The notes under the pieces were generated by a model. That model made no database searches, was not told where the DNA came from, and worked only from the letters and a program-made list of their open reading frames with translations. From Candidatus Nanosynbacter sp. HMT-352 (GTDB lineage: Bacteria; Patescibacteriota; Saccharimonadia; Saccharimonadales; Saccharimonadaceae): DNA of 64,000 bases. Made by a program: the position numbers and the translations under genes. Location of the stretch: contig NZ_CP089288.1 in the NCBI RefSeq assembly GCF_022819345.1, positions 1 through 64,000 of the forward strand. The letters are read 5' to 3'. Shown here one piece after another: positions 7,334-15,495 of this stretch (its first letter is position 1; each line of letters opens with the position of its first letter).

Positions 7334-7402
7334 GCCCGCCGAGAAAATAGCTCGTTGAGACATTAAGCCTCAGCTTGAGCGCGTTTTCGGCGGGCTATTT
7401 TC
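7334..7402 (+). other. Large multi-stem hairpin after the 6700 gene
   Basis: GCCCGCCGAGAAAA (7334-7347) pairs with TTTTCGGCGGGC (7384-7395) with one bulged G. Inside lies a second stem (GCTC/GAGC plus GTTGAG/CTCAGC). A competing register pairs GAAAATAGC (7343-7351) with GCTATTTTC (7394-7402), so two folds exclude each other. It starts one base after the stop codon and ends in a T-rich tail, so it may be a terminator or an RNA stability element. Confidence 0.55.
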
Positions 7403-7431
7403 ATGTCTTTTTACAGAAATTATTCCCCACC

Positions 7432-7461
7432 AAAAAACCGTCCCAGTAAGGACGGTTTTTT
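7432..7461. terminator. Strong bidirectional terminator
   Basis: Perfect 12-bp stem AAAAAACCGTCC/GGACGGTTTTTT with a 6-base loop. It has a T run on one strand and an A run on the other, so it can end both the 6700 gene and the khpA transcript. The 83 bases from here to 7544 hold nothing recognisable. Confidence 0.9.
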
Positions 7462-7544
7462 AGCACAAATAAGGCTCTCAATGGTTACCCATTGTCTCGC
7501 ATAGAGCTGTTCTCGCATAATGTCTGTGCTTGAACTGGTTTTAA

Positions 7545-7934
7545 TTATATATCAAGATCGTCGAGTTCTGCAAGTTCTTTTCTGGTGTTTTCTGCGTAAG
7601 ATGATTCATTTTCCACAGTTTCATCTGTTGAGTTATCCACAGAAGCATTACCATTATAATCATTTTCCTCGCGTGCGCCAGAAAAACCATCATTGTTAAC
7701 AATCTTCAAGTTATATCGAGCGTCATTCTTTGCGCCCAAAGCTCGTAGAAGCGTGCGCAAGCTCTGTGCCGTACTGCCGCGCTTACCAATAACTCGACCC
7801 AAATCTGCTGGATTAACTGTCAATGTTAGTAAAACGCCCTTTTCATCAATCGTTCGGTCTACTACGACGTCTTCTGGATGTCCAACCAACGCCTTTACAG
7901 TATATTCTACAAACTGCTGATCTATTGTTGACAT
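7545..7934 (-). CDS. khpA: KH-domain RNA-binding protein (KhpA/YlqC family)
   Basis: A small RNA-binding protein of the KhpA type, which in other bacteria pairs with KhpB and binds many RNAs. Residues ~1-80 form the KH domain with the hallmark DLGRVIGKRGSTAQSLRTLL, including the GxxG loop (GKRG). A Ser/Asn/Glu-rich tail of about 50 residues is extra to the usual ~80. The start MSTIDQQ is set by the AGGAGGGG SD; an earlier in-frame ATG at 7997 would add 21 residues and lies in the promoter. It sits next to rnc. Confidence 0.85.
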   Translation of the reverse strand: MSTIDQQFVEYTVKALVGHPEDVVVDRTIDEKGVLLTLTVNPADLGRVIGKRGSTAQSLRTLLRALGAKNDARYNLKIVNNDGFSGAREENDYNGNASVDNSTDETVENESSYAENTRKELAELDDLDI

Positions 7935-7968
7935 TCTGCCCCTCCTCCTGGAATTAAACTGTATTTTC

Positions 7969-7997
7969 ATTATACACGAGCAGTTTACGCCGTGCAA
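7969..7997 (-). promoter_or_regulatory. khpA promoter TTGCAC-17-TATAAT
   Basis: Minus strand: -35 TTGCAC at 7992-7997 and -10 TATAAT at 7969-7974. A leader of about 28 bases with a strong SD follows. Confidence 0.75.
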
Positions 7998-8004
7998 ACT
8001 TTAA

Positions 8005-8721
8005 CTATTTCTCGCCAGATTCTTTATATTTAGCAATTGCAGCACGAGCAGCTTGCTGTTGAGCAACTTGCTTAGATGGACCAATGCCTCGCCCCATCAT
8101 ATTATCGCCAACAAAAACCCCAAGAGTAAAGACTTTATCGTGATCTGGACCTTCTTCGCTCAGGACTTTATATACCGGCGTTTGATTGTCAACTCGCTGA
8201 GAAATCTCCTGCAAATATGACTTCGGATCACGCCAACTGCCCGACTCCAAAATTCCATCCAACTTAACAATTATATGCTTATGAATAAAATCGCGAGCAT
8301 CATCAAAACCACGCTCCAAATAAATCGCGCCGATTACCGCCTCAAATGCATTGGCTAAAATCTGTAAATGTGCTCGCTCTGAGCCGTTCTTCTCACCCTT
8401 TGACATACGAATCAGCGGACCATAACCCAACTTGTCACCAGCATCGCCAATACTTTCCGTTCGCACCAAAGCTGCCCGCCAAGCAGTCAAAATTCCCTCT
8501 GGCTCAGAAAAATGCGTAAACAAATATTCCGTTACCGCCAATTCCAAAACCGCATCACCTAAGAATTCCAAGCGCTCATTGTGGTGATGAACGGATTTTC
8601 GATGCTCATTCACATAGCTACGGTGAGTCAAAGCTGTAATCAGCAAATCCAAATTCGTAAATTCAAAACCTAATTTTTCGCGCGCAAAATCTTGATATGG
8701 CGCGGTATTCATTCCGTTCAT
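8005..8721 (-). CDS. rnc: Ribonuclease III
   Basis: RNase III cleaves double-stranded RNA, including rRNA precursors. The endonuclease domain (~1-155) carries the signature ERLEFLGDAVLELAV with the metal-binding acidic residues. A C-terminal double-stranded RNA-binding domain (~160-233) ends in the typical SKKxAxQxAAxxAL-like helix (SKQVAQQQAARAAI). The 238-residue length is normal. The ATG immediately follows the TAA of the upstream NUDIX gene (TAAATG), with SD AGGAG inside that gene's end, so the two are translationally coupled. Confidence 0.97.
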   Translation of the reverse strand: MNGMNTAPYQDFAREKLGFEFTNLDLLITALTHRSYVNEHRKSVHHHNERLEFLGDAVLELAVTEYLFTHFSEPEGILTAWRAALVRTESIGDAGDKLGYGPLIRMSKGEKNGSERAHLQILANAFEAVIGAIYLERGFDDARDFIHKHIIVKLDGILESGSWRDPKSYLQEISQRVDNQTPVYKVLSEEGPDHDKVFTLGVFVGDNMMGRGIGPSKQVAQQQAARAAIAKYKESGEK

Positions 8722-9219
8722 TTATAAGTTCTCCTGTCTAATTCGTTTCATTGCCAAAAGAATCAGCTTGCCAATATCTTCATATTCAACTTCATCCAGC
8801 GCCTCATGAAAACTAAACCATTTAAGGCCATTCATCCACTCTTCCTTTTGGAGTTTCTCGTTAGGATCCAGCGCCTTAACTAGATAAACTTGCGTTGTCA
8901 TCAATACCAATTTATCGATTCGACGATAACGAAAATTCACCTTGCCCAGCCAGCCATGCAGCTCAATTTTCTTCAGTCCAGTTTCCTCGCCGATTTCTCT
9001 ACGAGCCGTCACTTGAGCTGTTTCACCTGGCTCAATGTGTCCTTTCGGAATTGTCCAGCGGTCGCGAGCGTCTTGATATAGCAAAAATTCCGCCTCGCCC
9101 TTTTTATTGCGACGAAAAATCACGCCACCAGCAGTTGGCTCGCGTACAATTTCCTGAATCAATGGTTTCTTGCTGCCGCCAAAATATTTTTTTATCTTAT
9201 CAAAGTTGCTTGTTCTCAC
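8722..9219 (-). CDS. NUDIX hydrolase
   Basis: NUDIX enzymes hydrolyse nucleoside diphosphates linked to other groups. The NUDIX box reads GHIEPGETAQVTARREIGEETG (Gx5Ex7REUxEExGU satisfied). Sequence around it (WTIPKGH and the following KVNFRYRR) resembles MutT/diadenosine polyphosphate hydrolases. Start: GTG at 9219, chosen because GGAGGAG lies 8 bases upstream; it overlaps the nusB end by 20 bases. The resulting protein has 165 residues. A longer frame from 9267 would lie mostly inside nusB. It lies in the rpmF-nusB-NUDIX-rnc operon; its substrate is unknown. Confidence 0.85.
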   Translation of the reverse strand: MRTSNFDKIKKYFGGSKKPLIQEIVREPTAGGVIFRRNKKGEAEFLLYQDARDRWTIPKGHIEPGETAQVTARREIGEETGLKKIELHGWLGKVNFRYRRIDKLVLMTTQVYLVKALDPNEKLQKEEWMNGLKWFSFHEALDEVEYEDIGKLILLAMKRIRQENL

Positions 9220-9658
9220 TGTCGGACTCCTCCACGAGAGTACGGAGTGCCGTGCCAAGCACGCCATTCACAAACTTACCCGAGTTATCCGAACCGAACG
9301 CTTTCGCTAACTCTACCGCTTCATTAATCACCACTTTCGGCGGAACGGTATCTGCACAATATAGCAATTCATATAAACCAATTCTAAGTACCGCCCGATC
9401 AATTCGCGGCAACTGACTAATAGGCCATTCTGGCGCCAATGGCTGCAATTTCTCGTCCAATTGACTCTGCGTCGAAAGTACGCCGCTGATCAAATTATCG
9501 ATAAATTCAATATCGTCAACCGATGATTTATATTCAGCCAAATTACGCTTTAAAATAGTCTTATAGTCAACATCGCTATCACCAACCTCTTTGCGAAATT
9601 CATGTTCATAAAGTGTTTGCAGTGCGACAATTCGTCCCAAATGACGGTTTGATGCCAT
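9200..9658 (-). CDS. nusB: Transcription antitermination / rRNA biogenesis factor NusB
   Basis: NusB binds boxA RNA with S10 and supports rRNA transcription. The 152-residue protein has the expected all-helical pattern: NRHLGRIVALQTLYEHE at the start, LPRIDRAVLRIGLYELLY in the middle and VVINEAVELAKAFGSDNSGKFVNGVL near the end. These are the most conserved NusB segments. It lies 24 bases after rpmF and overlaps the start of the NUDIX gene. Confidence 0.96.
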   Translation of the reverse strand: MASNRHLGRIVALQTLYEHEFRKEVGDSDVDYKTILKRNLAEYKSSVDDIEFIDNLISGVLSTQSQLDEKLQPLAPEWPISQLPRIDRAVLRIGLYELLYCADTVPPKVVINEAVELAKAFGSDNSGKFVNGVLGTALRTLVEESDSENKQL

Positions 9659-9682
9659 TATTAAGCGTCCTGTTCGTAATTA

Positions 9683-9829
9683 TTATTTTGTTGTTTTACC
9701 GGTTTCACGCTTGGTTGTCTTCACCTTAACTGGTGAAGTTGCGTTAACGCGACGTGCCAATTTTAATACCAAGTGGCTGCGACGAAGACCAGTTTTACGC
9801 GGGCTACTCTGTTTCTTAGGTTGTGCCAT
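9683..9829 (-). CDS. rpmF: 50S ribosomal protein L32
   Basis: This short gene encodes 48 residues beginning MAQPKKQSSPRKTGLRRSHL, matching the N-terminus of L32 (MAVPKKxxSxSRRxxRRSH). The C-terminal zinc-ribbon cysteines of many L32 proteins are absent and the protein is short, so it is a 'C-minus' form. The SD AGAGGAG lies 8 bases before the ATG. It is the first gene of the operon rpmF-nusB-NUDIX-rnc, driven by a good promoter. Confidence 0.9.
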   Translation of the reverse strand: MAQPKKQSSPRKTGLRRSHLVLKLARRVNATSPVKVKTTKRETGKTTK

Positions 9830-9871
9830 AATTTATTCTCCTCTTTTAGGTTGTCATAAAACTTACGTACC

Positions 9872-9900
9872 ATTATACCTTTTTTATTGAACAATCTCAA
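9872..9900 (-). promoter_or_regulatory. rpmF operon promoter TTGAGA-17-TATAAT
   Basis: Minus strand: -35 TTGAGA at 9895-9900, 17-base spacer, -10 TATAAT at 9872-9877, leader of about 35 bases to the rpmF ATG. Confidence 0.8.
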
Positions 9901-9928
9901 GAGCTTGCCTGCAAATTAGATAATAATA

Positions 9929-9957
9929 TTGACTTTTTATGTCGTTTATGGTAACAT
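9929..9957 (+). promoter_or_regulatory. Leaderless promoter TTGACT-17-TAACAT
   Basis: Plus strand: TTGACT (9929-9934), 17-base spacer, TAACAT (9952-9957), then 7 bases to ATG 9965. Confidence 0.7.
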
Positions 9958-9964
9958 ATGGAAC

Positions 9965-10480
9965 ATGAGTAAAGAACTATCACCAAATAGAGTAGAATCT
10001 AAAAATAAAACAACGGCAGCAGAATTTCCTAAAAAGCTAGGAGGGGTAGCTCTAGCCCTCTCTTTAATAGCTGGAGGCGCTTTCGTATATGCAGCGAGAC
10101 AAGCCAATATGCCCGAGCAAAAACCTAGCACACAAGAAGAGATCGCTCGGTTTGTAGATGACTACAGAGAAGGAACGGCAGACTTGCCTGATGATGCAGT
10201 AGTGGAGACGTTCACTATAGAAGAAGGCGGAAATATAGTTAACGAAACCACCAAACTAGCCAAGGAGAACAACTTTAGCCAAGACGAAATGAATCATCTA
10301 GGCGAAGGTGTTCTAACAAGTGCACAAGCAGTATACGGCTTCAATAAAGAACAAGGAGAAGAGCCTTCATCGTCAGCGAAAGTGCGGGCGGGCGATCAAG
10401 TCATGGCTGCCATTGTAGACGCAAATGGAGACGGCATGCGAGACGTAACAGTACTCGATATAAAACGCTCGCCTAACTAA
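9965..10480 (+). CDS. Membrane-anchored extracytoplasmic protein of unknown function
   Basis: The product has 171 residues: a short basic N-terminus, one transmembrane helix (~residues 25-45, uncleaved-looking, no lipobox), then an acidic outside domain ending with DANGDGMRDVTVLDI. That DxNxDG pattern resembles a single calcium-binding loop (dockerin/EF-like). I recognise no family. The ATG at 9965 is chosen over 9929 because the promoter overlaps the longer form. It converges with leuS and overlaps its 3' end by 8 bases. Confidence 0.6.
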   Translation: MSKELSPNRVESKNKTTAAEFPKKLGGVALALSLIAGGAFVYAARQANMPEQKPSTQEEIARFVDDYREGTADLPDDAVVETFTIEEGGNIVNETTKLAKENNFSQDEMNHLGEGVLTSAQAVYGFNKEQGEEPSSSAKVRAGDQVMAAIVDANGDGMRDVTVLDIKRSPN

Positions 10481-12980
10481 CAATATTCACCAGCTTGCCT
10501 GGAACATAAACCATCTTTTTAGGTGGTTTATTGCTTGTGAACTTCTGGACATTTTCGTCAGCCAGAGCCGCTTCTTCAACACTCTGCTTGTCCATATCAC
10601 TCGACAGTTCAAGTTTCGCACGAAGCTTGCCGTTCACTTGAACTATAATAGTCACCGTATCGCTCTTTAGATATTCTTCGTCCCACTTCGGCCAGTGACC
10701 AACGTGAACCGTATCATCATGACCCATTTCACGCCACAATTCCTCTGTGATATGCGGAGCAAAAGGCGCCAAAATCTGGATCAAACTTTCTAACGCAAAT
10801 CGCCACTCGTCCGACATGTCAATTCCATGCGACTCTTTTATCTTATACAGGCCATTGACCATTTCCATCATCGAAGCCACGGCTGTATTAAACTTCTCAT
10901 CTTCAATGTCGCGAGTAACCTTTTTAATCGTCGAGTGAGTTAATCGCAATAGTTCTTGAGTTGTTTTTTCATCCATCTCGGGAGAACTACTTGGACTATT
11001 ATTCTTATCAACGAGCTCCTGAACCAGATTCCATGCTCGGTTTAAGAATCGATAAGTTCCCGGAACGCCACGAGGATCCCATGGCGCATCCATATCATAA
11101 GGCGCGATGAACATTTCGTAAACTCGCAGCGCATCAGCGCCATATCCACTATCCATAATTTCCATTGGATCAATGACATTGCCCTTAGACTTGGACATTT
11201 TCTGACCGTCTGGGGCCATAATATATGCATTGTACATCATTCGCTTGAAAGGTTCGGGAGTTGGAACGAGACCGAGCTTATAGAAAAATCGCATCCAAAA
11301 ACGACTGTATAACAAGTGAGCCACGGCGTGGTCGGCACCGTTGTAATAATCAACCGGCATCCAATGGTTAATTCTCTCAGGATTCCATGCTTCATTATCA
11401 TTGTGCGGGTCGAGATATCGCAAGAAATACCAGCTAGAGCAAGCATAGCCATCCAAAGTGTCAGTCTCGCGCCGACCTTCTACCCAATTGTCGCCATCAG
11501 GCTTATTTTCTGTAATCGGCACAGTTTTTCCAGTTTCAACATCCACCCATACTCGCACCCAATCATCAACCTGGGCCAAAACGGAAGTATTACCGCCCGT
11601 TGGCTTAAAGTTCTCCACCTCTGGCAAAATCACTGGCAAGCATTCATCAGCCACGGCAATTGGCGCACGACCGTCAACATGAACAATTGGAATCGGAGCG
11701 CCCCAATAGCGCTGACGAGAAATTAACCAATCGCGCATTTTATACGTGGTTTTGCTTCGCCCAGAATTCTGCTGCTCCAGCCACGCAACAATTTGCTCGC
11801 GAGCATCCTCGCTCCTGGTACCGTTGAATTGTCCGGAATTTATCAACTCACCTTCACCAGAATAACAACCAGCATCGGCTGAATGCTCAGGCTTATCAAT
11901 CACCTGGATAATCGGCAAGTCAAATTTTTCAGCAAACGCAAAATCGCGCTCGTCGTGCGCTGGCACCGCCATGACTGCGCCGGTTCCATAGCCACCCAAA
12001 ACATAATCCGCCACCCAAATCGGCAATTTTTGACCATTGACCGGGTTTATGACATAGCTACCAGTAAATACACCTGTTTTCTCTTTATTCTCTTGGCGCT
12101 CAACATCAGATTTTTGTTGCGAAGCTTGGATATACGCTTCAACCTTTTCGCGCGTATCAGAATTGACCAACTGAGTAATCAGAGGATGCTCCGGCGCCAA
12201 AGCTACATACGTCGCGCCAAATAACGTGTCAGGACGAGTTGTGAAAACTGTAATCTTGGAATCTTGACCACTAACCACAAACTCAACTTCCGCGCCAACT
12301 GATCGACCAATCCAATTCTTCTGCATGGTTTTAACCATTTCCGTCCAATCAAGCACATCGGTTGCCTCTAAAATTTCATCTGCATACGCCGTAATTCGGA
12401 AAAACCACTGCTTAAGGTTGCGCTTAGTTACAGGATTACCGCAGCGCCAACATTTGCCACCTTCAACCTGTTCGTTAGCAAGCACCGTGTTATCAGTTTC
12501 ACACCACCATTGTGGCTGCTCTTTTTGATATGCCAAATCGTGCTTATATAATTGCGTAAAAATCCACTGAGTCCATTTGTAATATTCTGGATCAGCTGTA
12601 GAAATTTCTTTTGTCCAATCATAACTAAACCCAAGTCGCTTCAATTGCTCCTTAAAATGAACTTTCGCCTCATCATGCGCTACACGCGGCGTTTTTCCGA
12701 CTTTAATAGCGTAATTTTCAACCGGTAAACCAAAGCTGTCCCAGCCGATTGGATGATAGACATTATAGCCCTGCTGACGCTTGAATCGTGCCTTGATGTC
12801 GGCAAATTGAAAAGTACGACCGTGGCCAATGTGAATTCCCGCCCCCGTAATCCCCGGAAGCATGCTCAAACTGTAATATTTCGGTCGGGTCGTGTCATTA
12901 AAATCAACCGCGTAAGTGCCGTCAGCCTCCCATTTGTTTTGCCATTTTTGTTCAATTTCTGTCGGATTATAGCGTCTCAT
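10473..12980 (-). CDS. leuS: Leucine--tRNA ligase
   Basis: LeuRS charges tRNA-Leu and edits mischarged products. The 835-residue class I synthetase has the HIGH motif as HIGHG (~residue 50), a zinc-binding insert (CETDN...CWRCGN), the CP1 editing domain with TTRPDTLFGATY (~247-258), the KMSKSKGN signature (~residue 620) and a C-terminal tRNA-binding region. Length is close to the bacterial norm (~860). TATAAT lies 7 bases before the ATG with no SD, giving a predicted leaderless message. Two tRNA-Leu genes lie 8 kb away. Confidence 0.98.
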   Translation of the reverse strand: MRRYNPTEIEQKWQNKWEADGTYAVDFNDTTRPKYYSLSMLPGITGAGIHIGHGRTFQFADIKARFKRQQGYNVYHPIGWDSFGLPVENYAIKVGKTPRVAHDEAKVHFKEQLKRLGFSYDWTKEISTADPEYYKWTQWIFTQLYKHDLAYQKEQPQWWCETDNTVLANEQVEGGKCWRCGNPVTKRNLKQWFFRITAYADEILEATDVLDWTEMVKTMQKNWIGRSVGAEVEFVVSGQDSKITVFTTRPDTLFGATYVALAPEHPLITQLVNSDTREKVEAYIQASQQKSDVERQENKEKTGVFTGSYVINPVNGQKLPIWVADYVLGGYGTGAVMAVPAHDERDFAFAEKFDLPIIQVIDKPEHSADAGCYSGEGELINSGQFNGTRSEDAREQIVAWLEQQNSGRSKTTYKMRDWLISRQRYWGAPIPIVHVDGRAPIAVADECLPVILPEVENFKPTGGNTSVLAQVDDWVRVWVDVETGKTVPITENKPDGDNWVEGRRETDTLDGYACSSWYFLRYLDPHNDNEAWNPERINHWMPVDYYNGADHAVAHLLYSRFWMRFFYKLGLVPTPEPFKRMMYNAYIMAPDGQKMSKSKGNVIDPMEIMDSGYGADALRVYEMFIAPYDMDAPWDPRGVPGTYRFLNRAWNLVQELVDKNNSPSSSPEMDEKTTQELLRLTHSTIKKVTRDIEDEKFNTAVASMMEMVNGLYKIKESHGIDMSDEWRFALESLIQILAPFAPHITEELWREMGHDDTVHVGHWPKWDEEYLKSDTVTIIVQVNGKLRAKLELSSDMDKQSVEEAALADENVQKFTSNKPPKKMVYVPGKLVNIVS

Positions 12981-12987
12981 ATCTGTA

Positions 12988-13027
12988 ATTATAGCAAATA
13001 ATCCCGCTCATTACGAACGGGATTATT
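12988..13027 (-). promoter_or_regulatory. Terminator of the 13046 gene fused to the leuS promoter
   Basis: Minus strand: hairpin AATAATCCCG/CGGGATTATT (12997-13027) ends the upstream transcript. TATAAT (12988-12993) starts only three bases later and lies 7 bases before the leuS ATG. Confidence 0.7.
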
Positions 13028-13045
13028 ATTAAGCAATTAAGCTAT

Positions 13046-14134
13046 TTACCTAGTCGAGGTTGATGACAATCCGCTCGAATACCCTTCCATAAAACCTTCT
13101 ACAAACTCCTTCAAGCTCTCAGCACTCGAAGGAACCTTGATTTCTTCAGACTTGTTCATATTAATGTCAAATGAAATTTCTACAGAAGCCTTCTTATCAT
13201 TACCCTTAAGCTCTACAGCCTTCAGCTCATGAGATGACCTATCAACCCACACTTTCAATGAAGATTCGTCAATAGATGATGATTCATCATTGCTATCGTA
13301 GCCATTCGATTTTCCACACTTACTGAGCGCCTTGCCGACTGATGAATTCTTAAACTCTTCCTCAAATTTTGACGAATTAGATTTATTATTACCTTGCAAT
13401 TCAAAACCACGTCCGCCGTTACGATCACTAATCTTTGAATCTTTTATAGTAAATAAACTATTCTTTTGATAAATCTGAGCCAATTCCTTACGTGCACTTT
13501 CGTCACTTTGGATTTTCTTCAGAGCGTTAATTCCACACTTGTATTCGCTACCGATTTCATCTGGAGAAATCTTCATCCATGTATTACCCATTTTATCTAT
13601 CTCAGAGCTCATCTTCCTCAAAGTCTGATCACGGTAAGTTTCTATTTGAGCCCTTGACATCTTACCGCCAGACGAAGATTCCATAACCACTTCAAGCAAA
13701 GTGCCATACAAATCCTTAAAGTTATTTATCTTCACATATATCGTTCCGTCACTATCAAGAATCACATCACCTTTAAGAGAGATGTTTTTCTCAACTCCCT
13801 TAATATCAAGCTTAGCATCAATATTCGCCTTTGACTTTCCCGAATCAGTAGCAGTCTTTACGTTTAGCTCTATTTTTCCTTGGTCGCGCATATCAACAAC
13901 TACCTTGCCGTTGGCAGTCATCTTCTTTGACATAACGGCATTAGACATAGCGTCCGTAACCATTTTTTCTGGATTCTGCCACCACAAGAAATAGACTAGC
14001 GCAGCAGAAACAATAGAAATGAGAACTATAACCCCCAACACTACACCAATTATCAATCCCGTTTTCTTCTTTTTTGGTTGCATCGGCACGCCGTTATATT
14101 GCGGCTGCGGTGCAGGTTGATTACCTTGATACAT
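13046..14134 (-). CDS. Membrane-anchored LppX/LprG-like extracellular protein
   Basis: A Gln/Pro-rich cytoplasmic N-terminus (~1-20) and a KKKK stretch precede one transmembrane helix (~25-47). An outside domain of about 310 residues follows, rich in Lys, Ser and beta strands (for example MTANGKVVVDMRDQG and VILDSDGTIYVKI). The strand pattern resembles the LppX/LprAFG or LolA-like lipid-carrier fold, but this is weak. Four cysteines lie in the outside part. The second of two adjacent ATGs (14134) sits best behind the AAGGGGG SD; 14137 is the alternative. It is followed by a terminator. Confidence 0.6.
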   Translation of the reverse strand: MYQGNQPAPQPQYNGVPMQPKKKKTGLIIGVVLGVIVLISIVSAALVYFLWWQNPEKMVTDAMSNAVMSKKMTANGKVVVDMRDQGKIELNVKTATDSGKSKANIDAKLDIKGVEKNISLKGDVILDSDGTIYVKINNFKDLYGTLLEVVMESSSGGKMSRAQIETYRDQTLRKMSSEIDKMGNTWMKISPDEIGSEYKCGINALKKIQSDESARKELAQIYQKNSLFTIKDSKISDRNGGRGFELQGNNKSNSSKFEEEFKNSSVGKALSKCGKSNGYDSNDESSSIDESSLKVWVDRSSHELKAVELKGNDKKASVEISFDINMNKSEEIKVPSSAESLKEFVEGFMEGYSSGLSSTSTR

Positions 14135-14176
14135 CATTCCCCCTTGTTTTGTATAACTTGAATTCAATATATCACA

Positions 14177-15466
14177 TTAATCTTTAAATTGTGAGAAAAA
14201 TTGATTTTTCCTAGCAATCCACTTCGGCGTTTGCCTGACCAAGTATTTATCATCCTCAGTACTATGAAGGTTAATTTTTATAGATTCCTCTAGCCATACG
14301 CCGCCGCTTGAACCCTTAAACAGAGCAACGCCTTCAGATTTCAATTTGTCGCGCACGAAAGACCCAGCCTCGATGGCATTCTTACATTCCTTCACCTGGC
14401 AACCTTTTTGACGAGCGGCCGGCGCCAAATATTGATTAGCTTTCTCACCAACCGTCACAACCCAATCCAACAAATCCGGGCTACAATGAGAACCAAGTTC
14501 AGCGTGAGCTTGCTCGAAAATCCCCTTTAAGCCATTCATATTGCCAAGTACAGCAATTCGCTGCGGAGTCTCAATTCGATACAAAGACTGTAAAGCCGCC
14601 AAGGCAGTCAACGGCGTCGAACTATAGCTATCATCAATCAGCCAAGTATTGTCCGCACCCTTCAGCAAATTCATCCTGCCAGGAAGTGGACGCAAATTTT
14701 CTATACCCTTTTTTATATTCTCCTCAGTTTCACCAAACACATACCCAATAGCTGCCGCCACGATCGCTGGACGAATATTATGCTCGCCGATTAGCTTAAC
14801 ATTGACTTCTAATCCATTAGGGTTTTCTGGCGACATAATAAAGCCGTGATGTCCGTCTTTCAGGGAAAAATTACGATCGTCAAAATTATACTCCGCTACT
14901 GGATCACTTCCGTAAGTAGTGATATTAGGATTTGTCAAAAAGCTAGCAAAACGCCCGTCGATGTCATCACGATTTATCATCGCCATTCGCGAGAAATTCG
15001 CCAGCGAAATCATCTCATTCGCCACTTCCTCCAAGGAATATTCAACCTGCATTCTACCATTCGTCACGGAAGTTACAACCGTAATATCCGGCACAACATA
15101 AGCCTTAAACCAATCATTATAGCCAAGTTCCTTTGGATTAAACTCCTGAACAATCACCTGAACTTCCGGTTTTTCAGCCTTGATTCTCTTCTTTACGGCG
15201 CGCATCACTTTCCACCATTTGAACAAGCCTTTTTCAGGCATTTTCACGCCCATCATCTGAAGGAAAACGTCAGCTTTCGTCTTCGGCTCTTCATTGCGAA
15301 GTTGAATATCAAATTGTTGCGCCAAAACCGTACCGATAGCTATTTTTGCACTAGCCTTTCCAGCGCTACCAGTTATCGCCACAAGCTTCACATCTGGATG
15401 AACAGCAAAAAATTCTCGCACTAATTTTGCTAGTTTTTCTTCCCTCTTTTTTGAAACAGTAACCAT
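14177..15466 (-). CDS. Mur ligase family protein (MurF-like), degenerate P-loop
   Basis: Mur ligases add amino acids to UDP-MurNAc-peptides; MurF adds D-Ala-D-Ala. The 429-residue protein shows the three-domain order: ATP-binding N-terminal part (VAITGSAGKASAK, ~30-42), central part with a DITVVTSVTNGRMQ stretch, and a C-terminal Rossmann domain starting near PQRIAVLGNMNGLK. MurF-like features are WLIDDSYSSTP and RMNLLKG. The Walker A motif reads GSAGKA where GK[TS] is expected, so the metal-coordinating Thr/Ser is replaced by Ala. It may be a divergent or altered enzyme. TATGAT 6 bases before the ATG implies a leaderless message. Confidence 0.75.
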   Translation of the reverse strand: MVTVSKKREEKLAKLVREFFAVHPDVKLVAITGSAGKASAKIAIGTVLAQQFDIQLRNEEPKTKADVFLQMMGVKMPEKGLFKWWKVMRAVKKRIKAEKPEVQVIVQEFNPKELGYNDWFKAYVVPDITVVTSVTNGRMQVEYSLEEVANEMISLANFSRMAMINRDDIDGRFASFLTNPNITTYGSDPVAEYNFDDRNFSLKDGHHGFIMSPENPNGLEVNVKLIGEHNIRPAIVAAAIGYVFGETEENIKKGIENLRPLPGRMNLLKGADNTWLIDDSYSSTPLTALAALQSLYRIETPQRIAVLGNMNGLKGIFEQAHAELGSHCSPDLLDWVVTVGEKANQYLAPAARQKGCQVKECKNAIEAGSFVRDKLKSEGVALFKGSSGGVWLEESIKINLHSTEDDKYLVRQTPKWIARKNQFFSQFKD

Positions 15467-15495
15467 AACTATATCATACCATAAGCATTATAGAA

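Noticed and set aside
7334..7402. Possible integron attC site after a lone foreign gene
   Set aside because: The boundary boxes RYYYAAC and GTTRRRY are not met, there is no integrase, and the gene has its own promoter.
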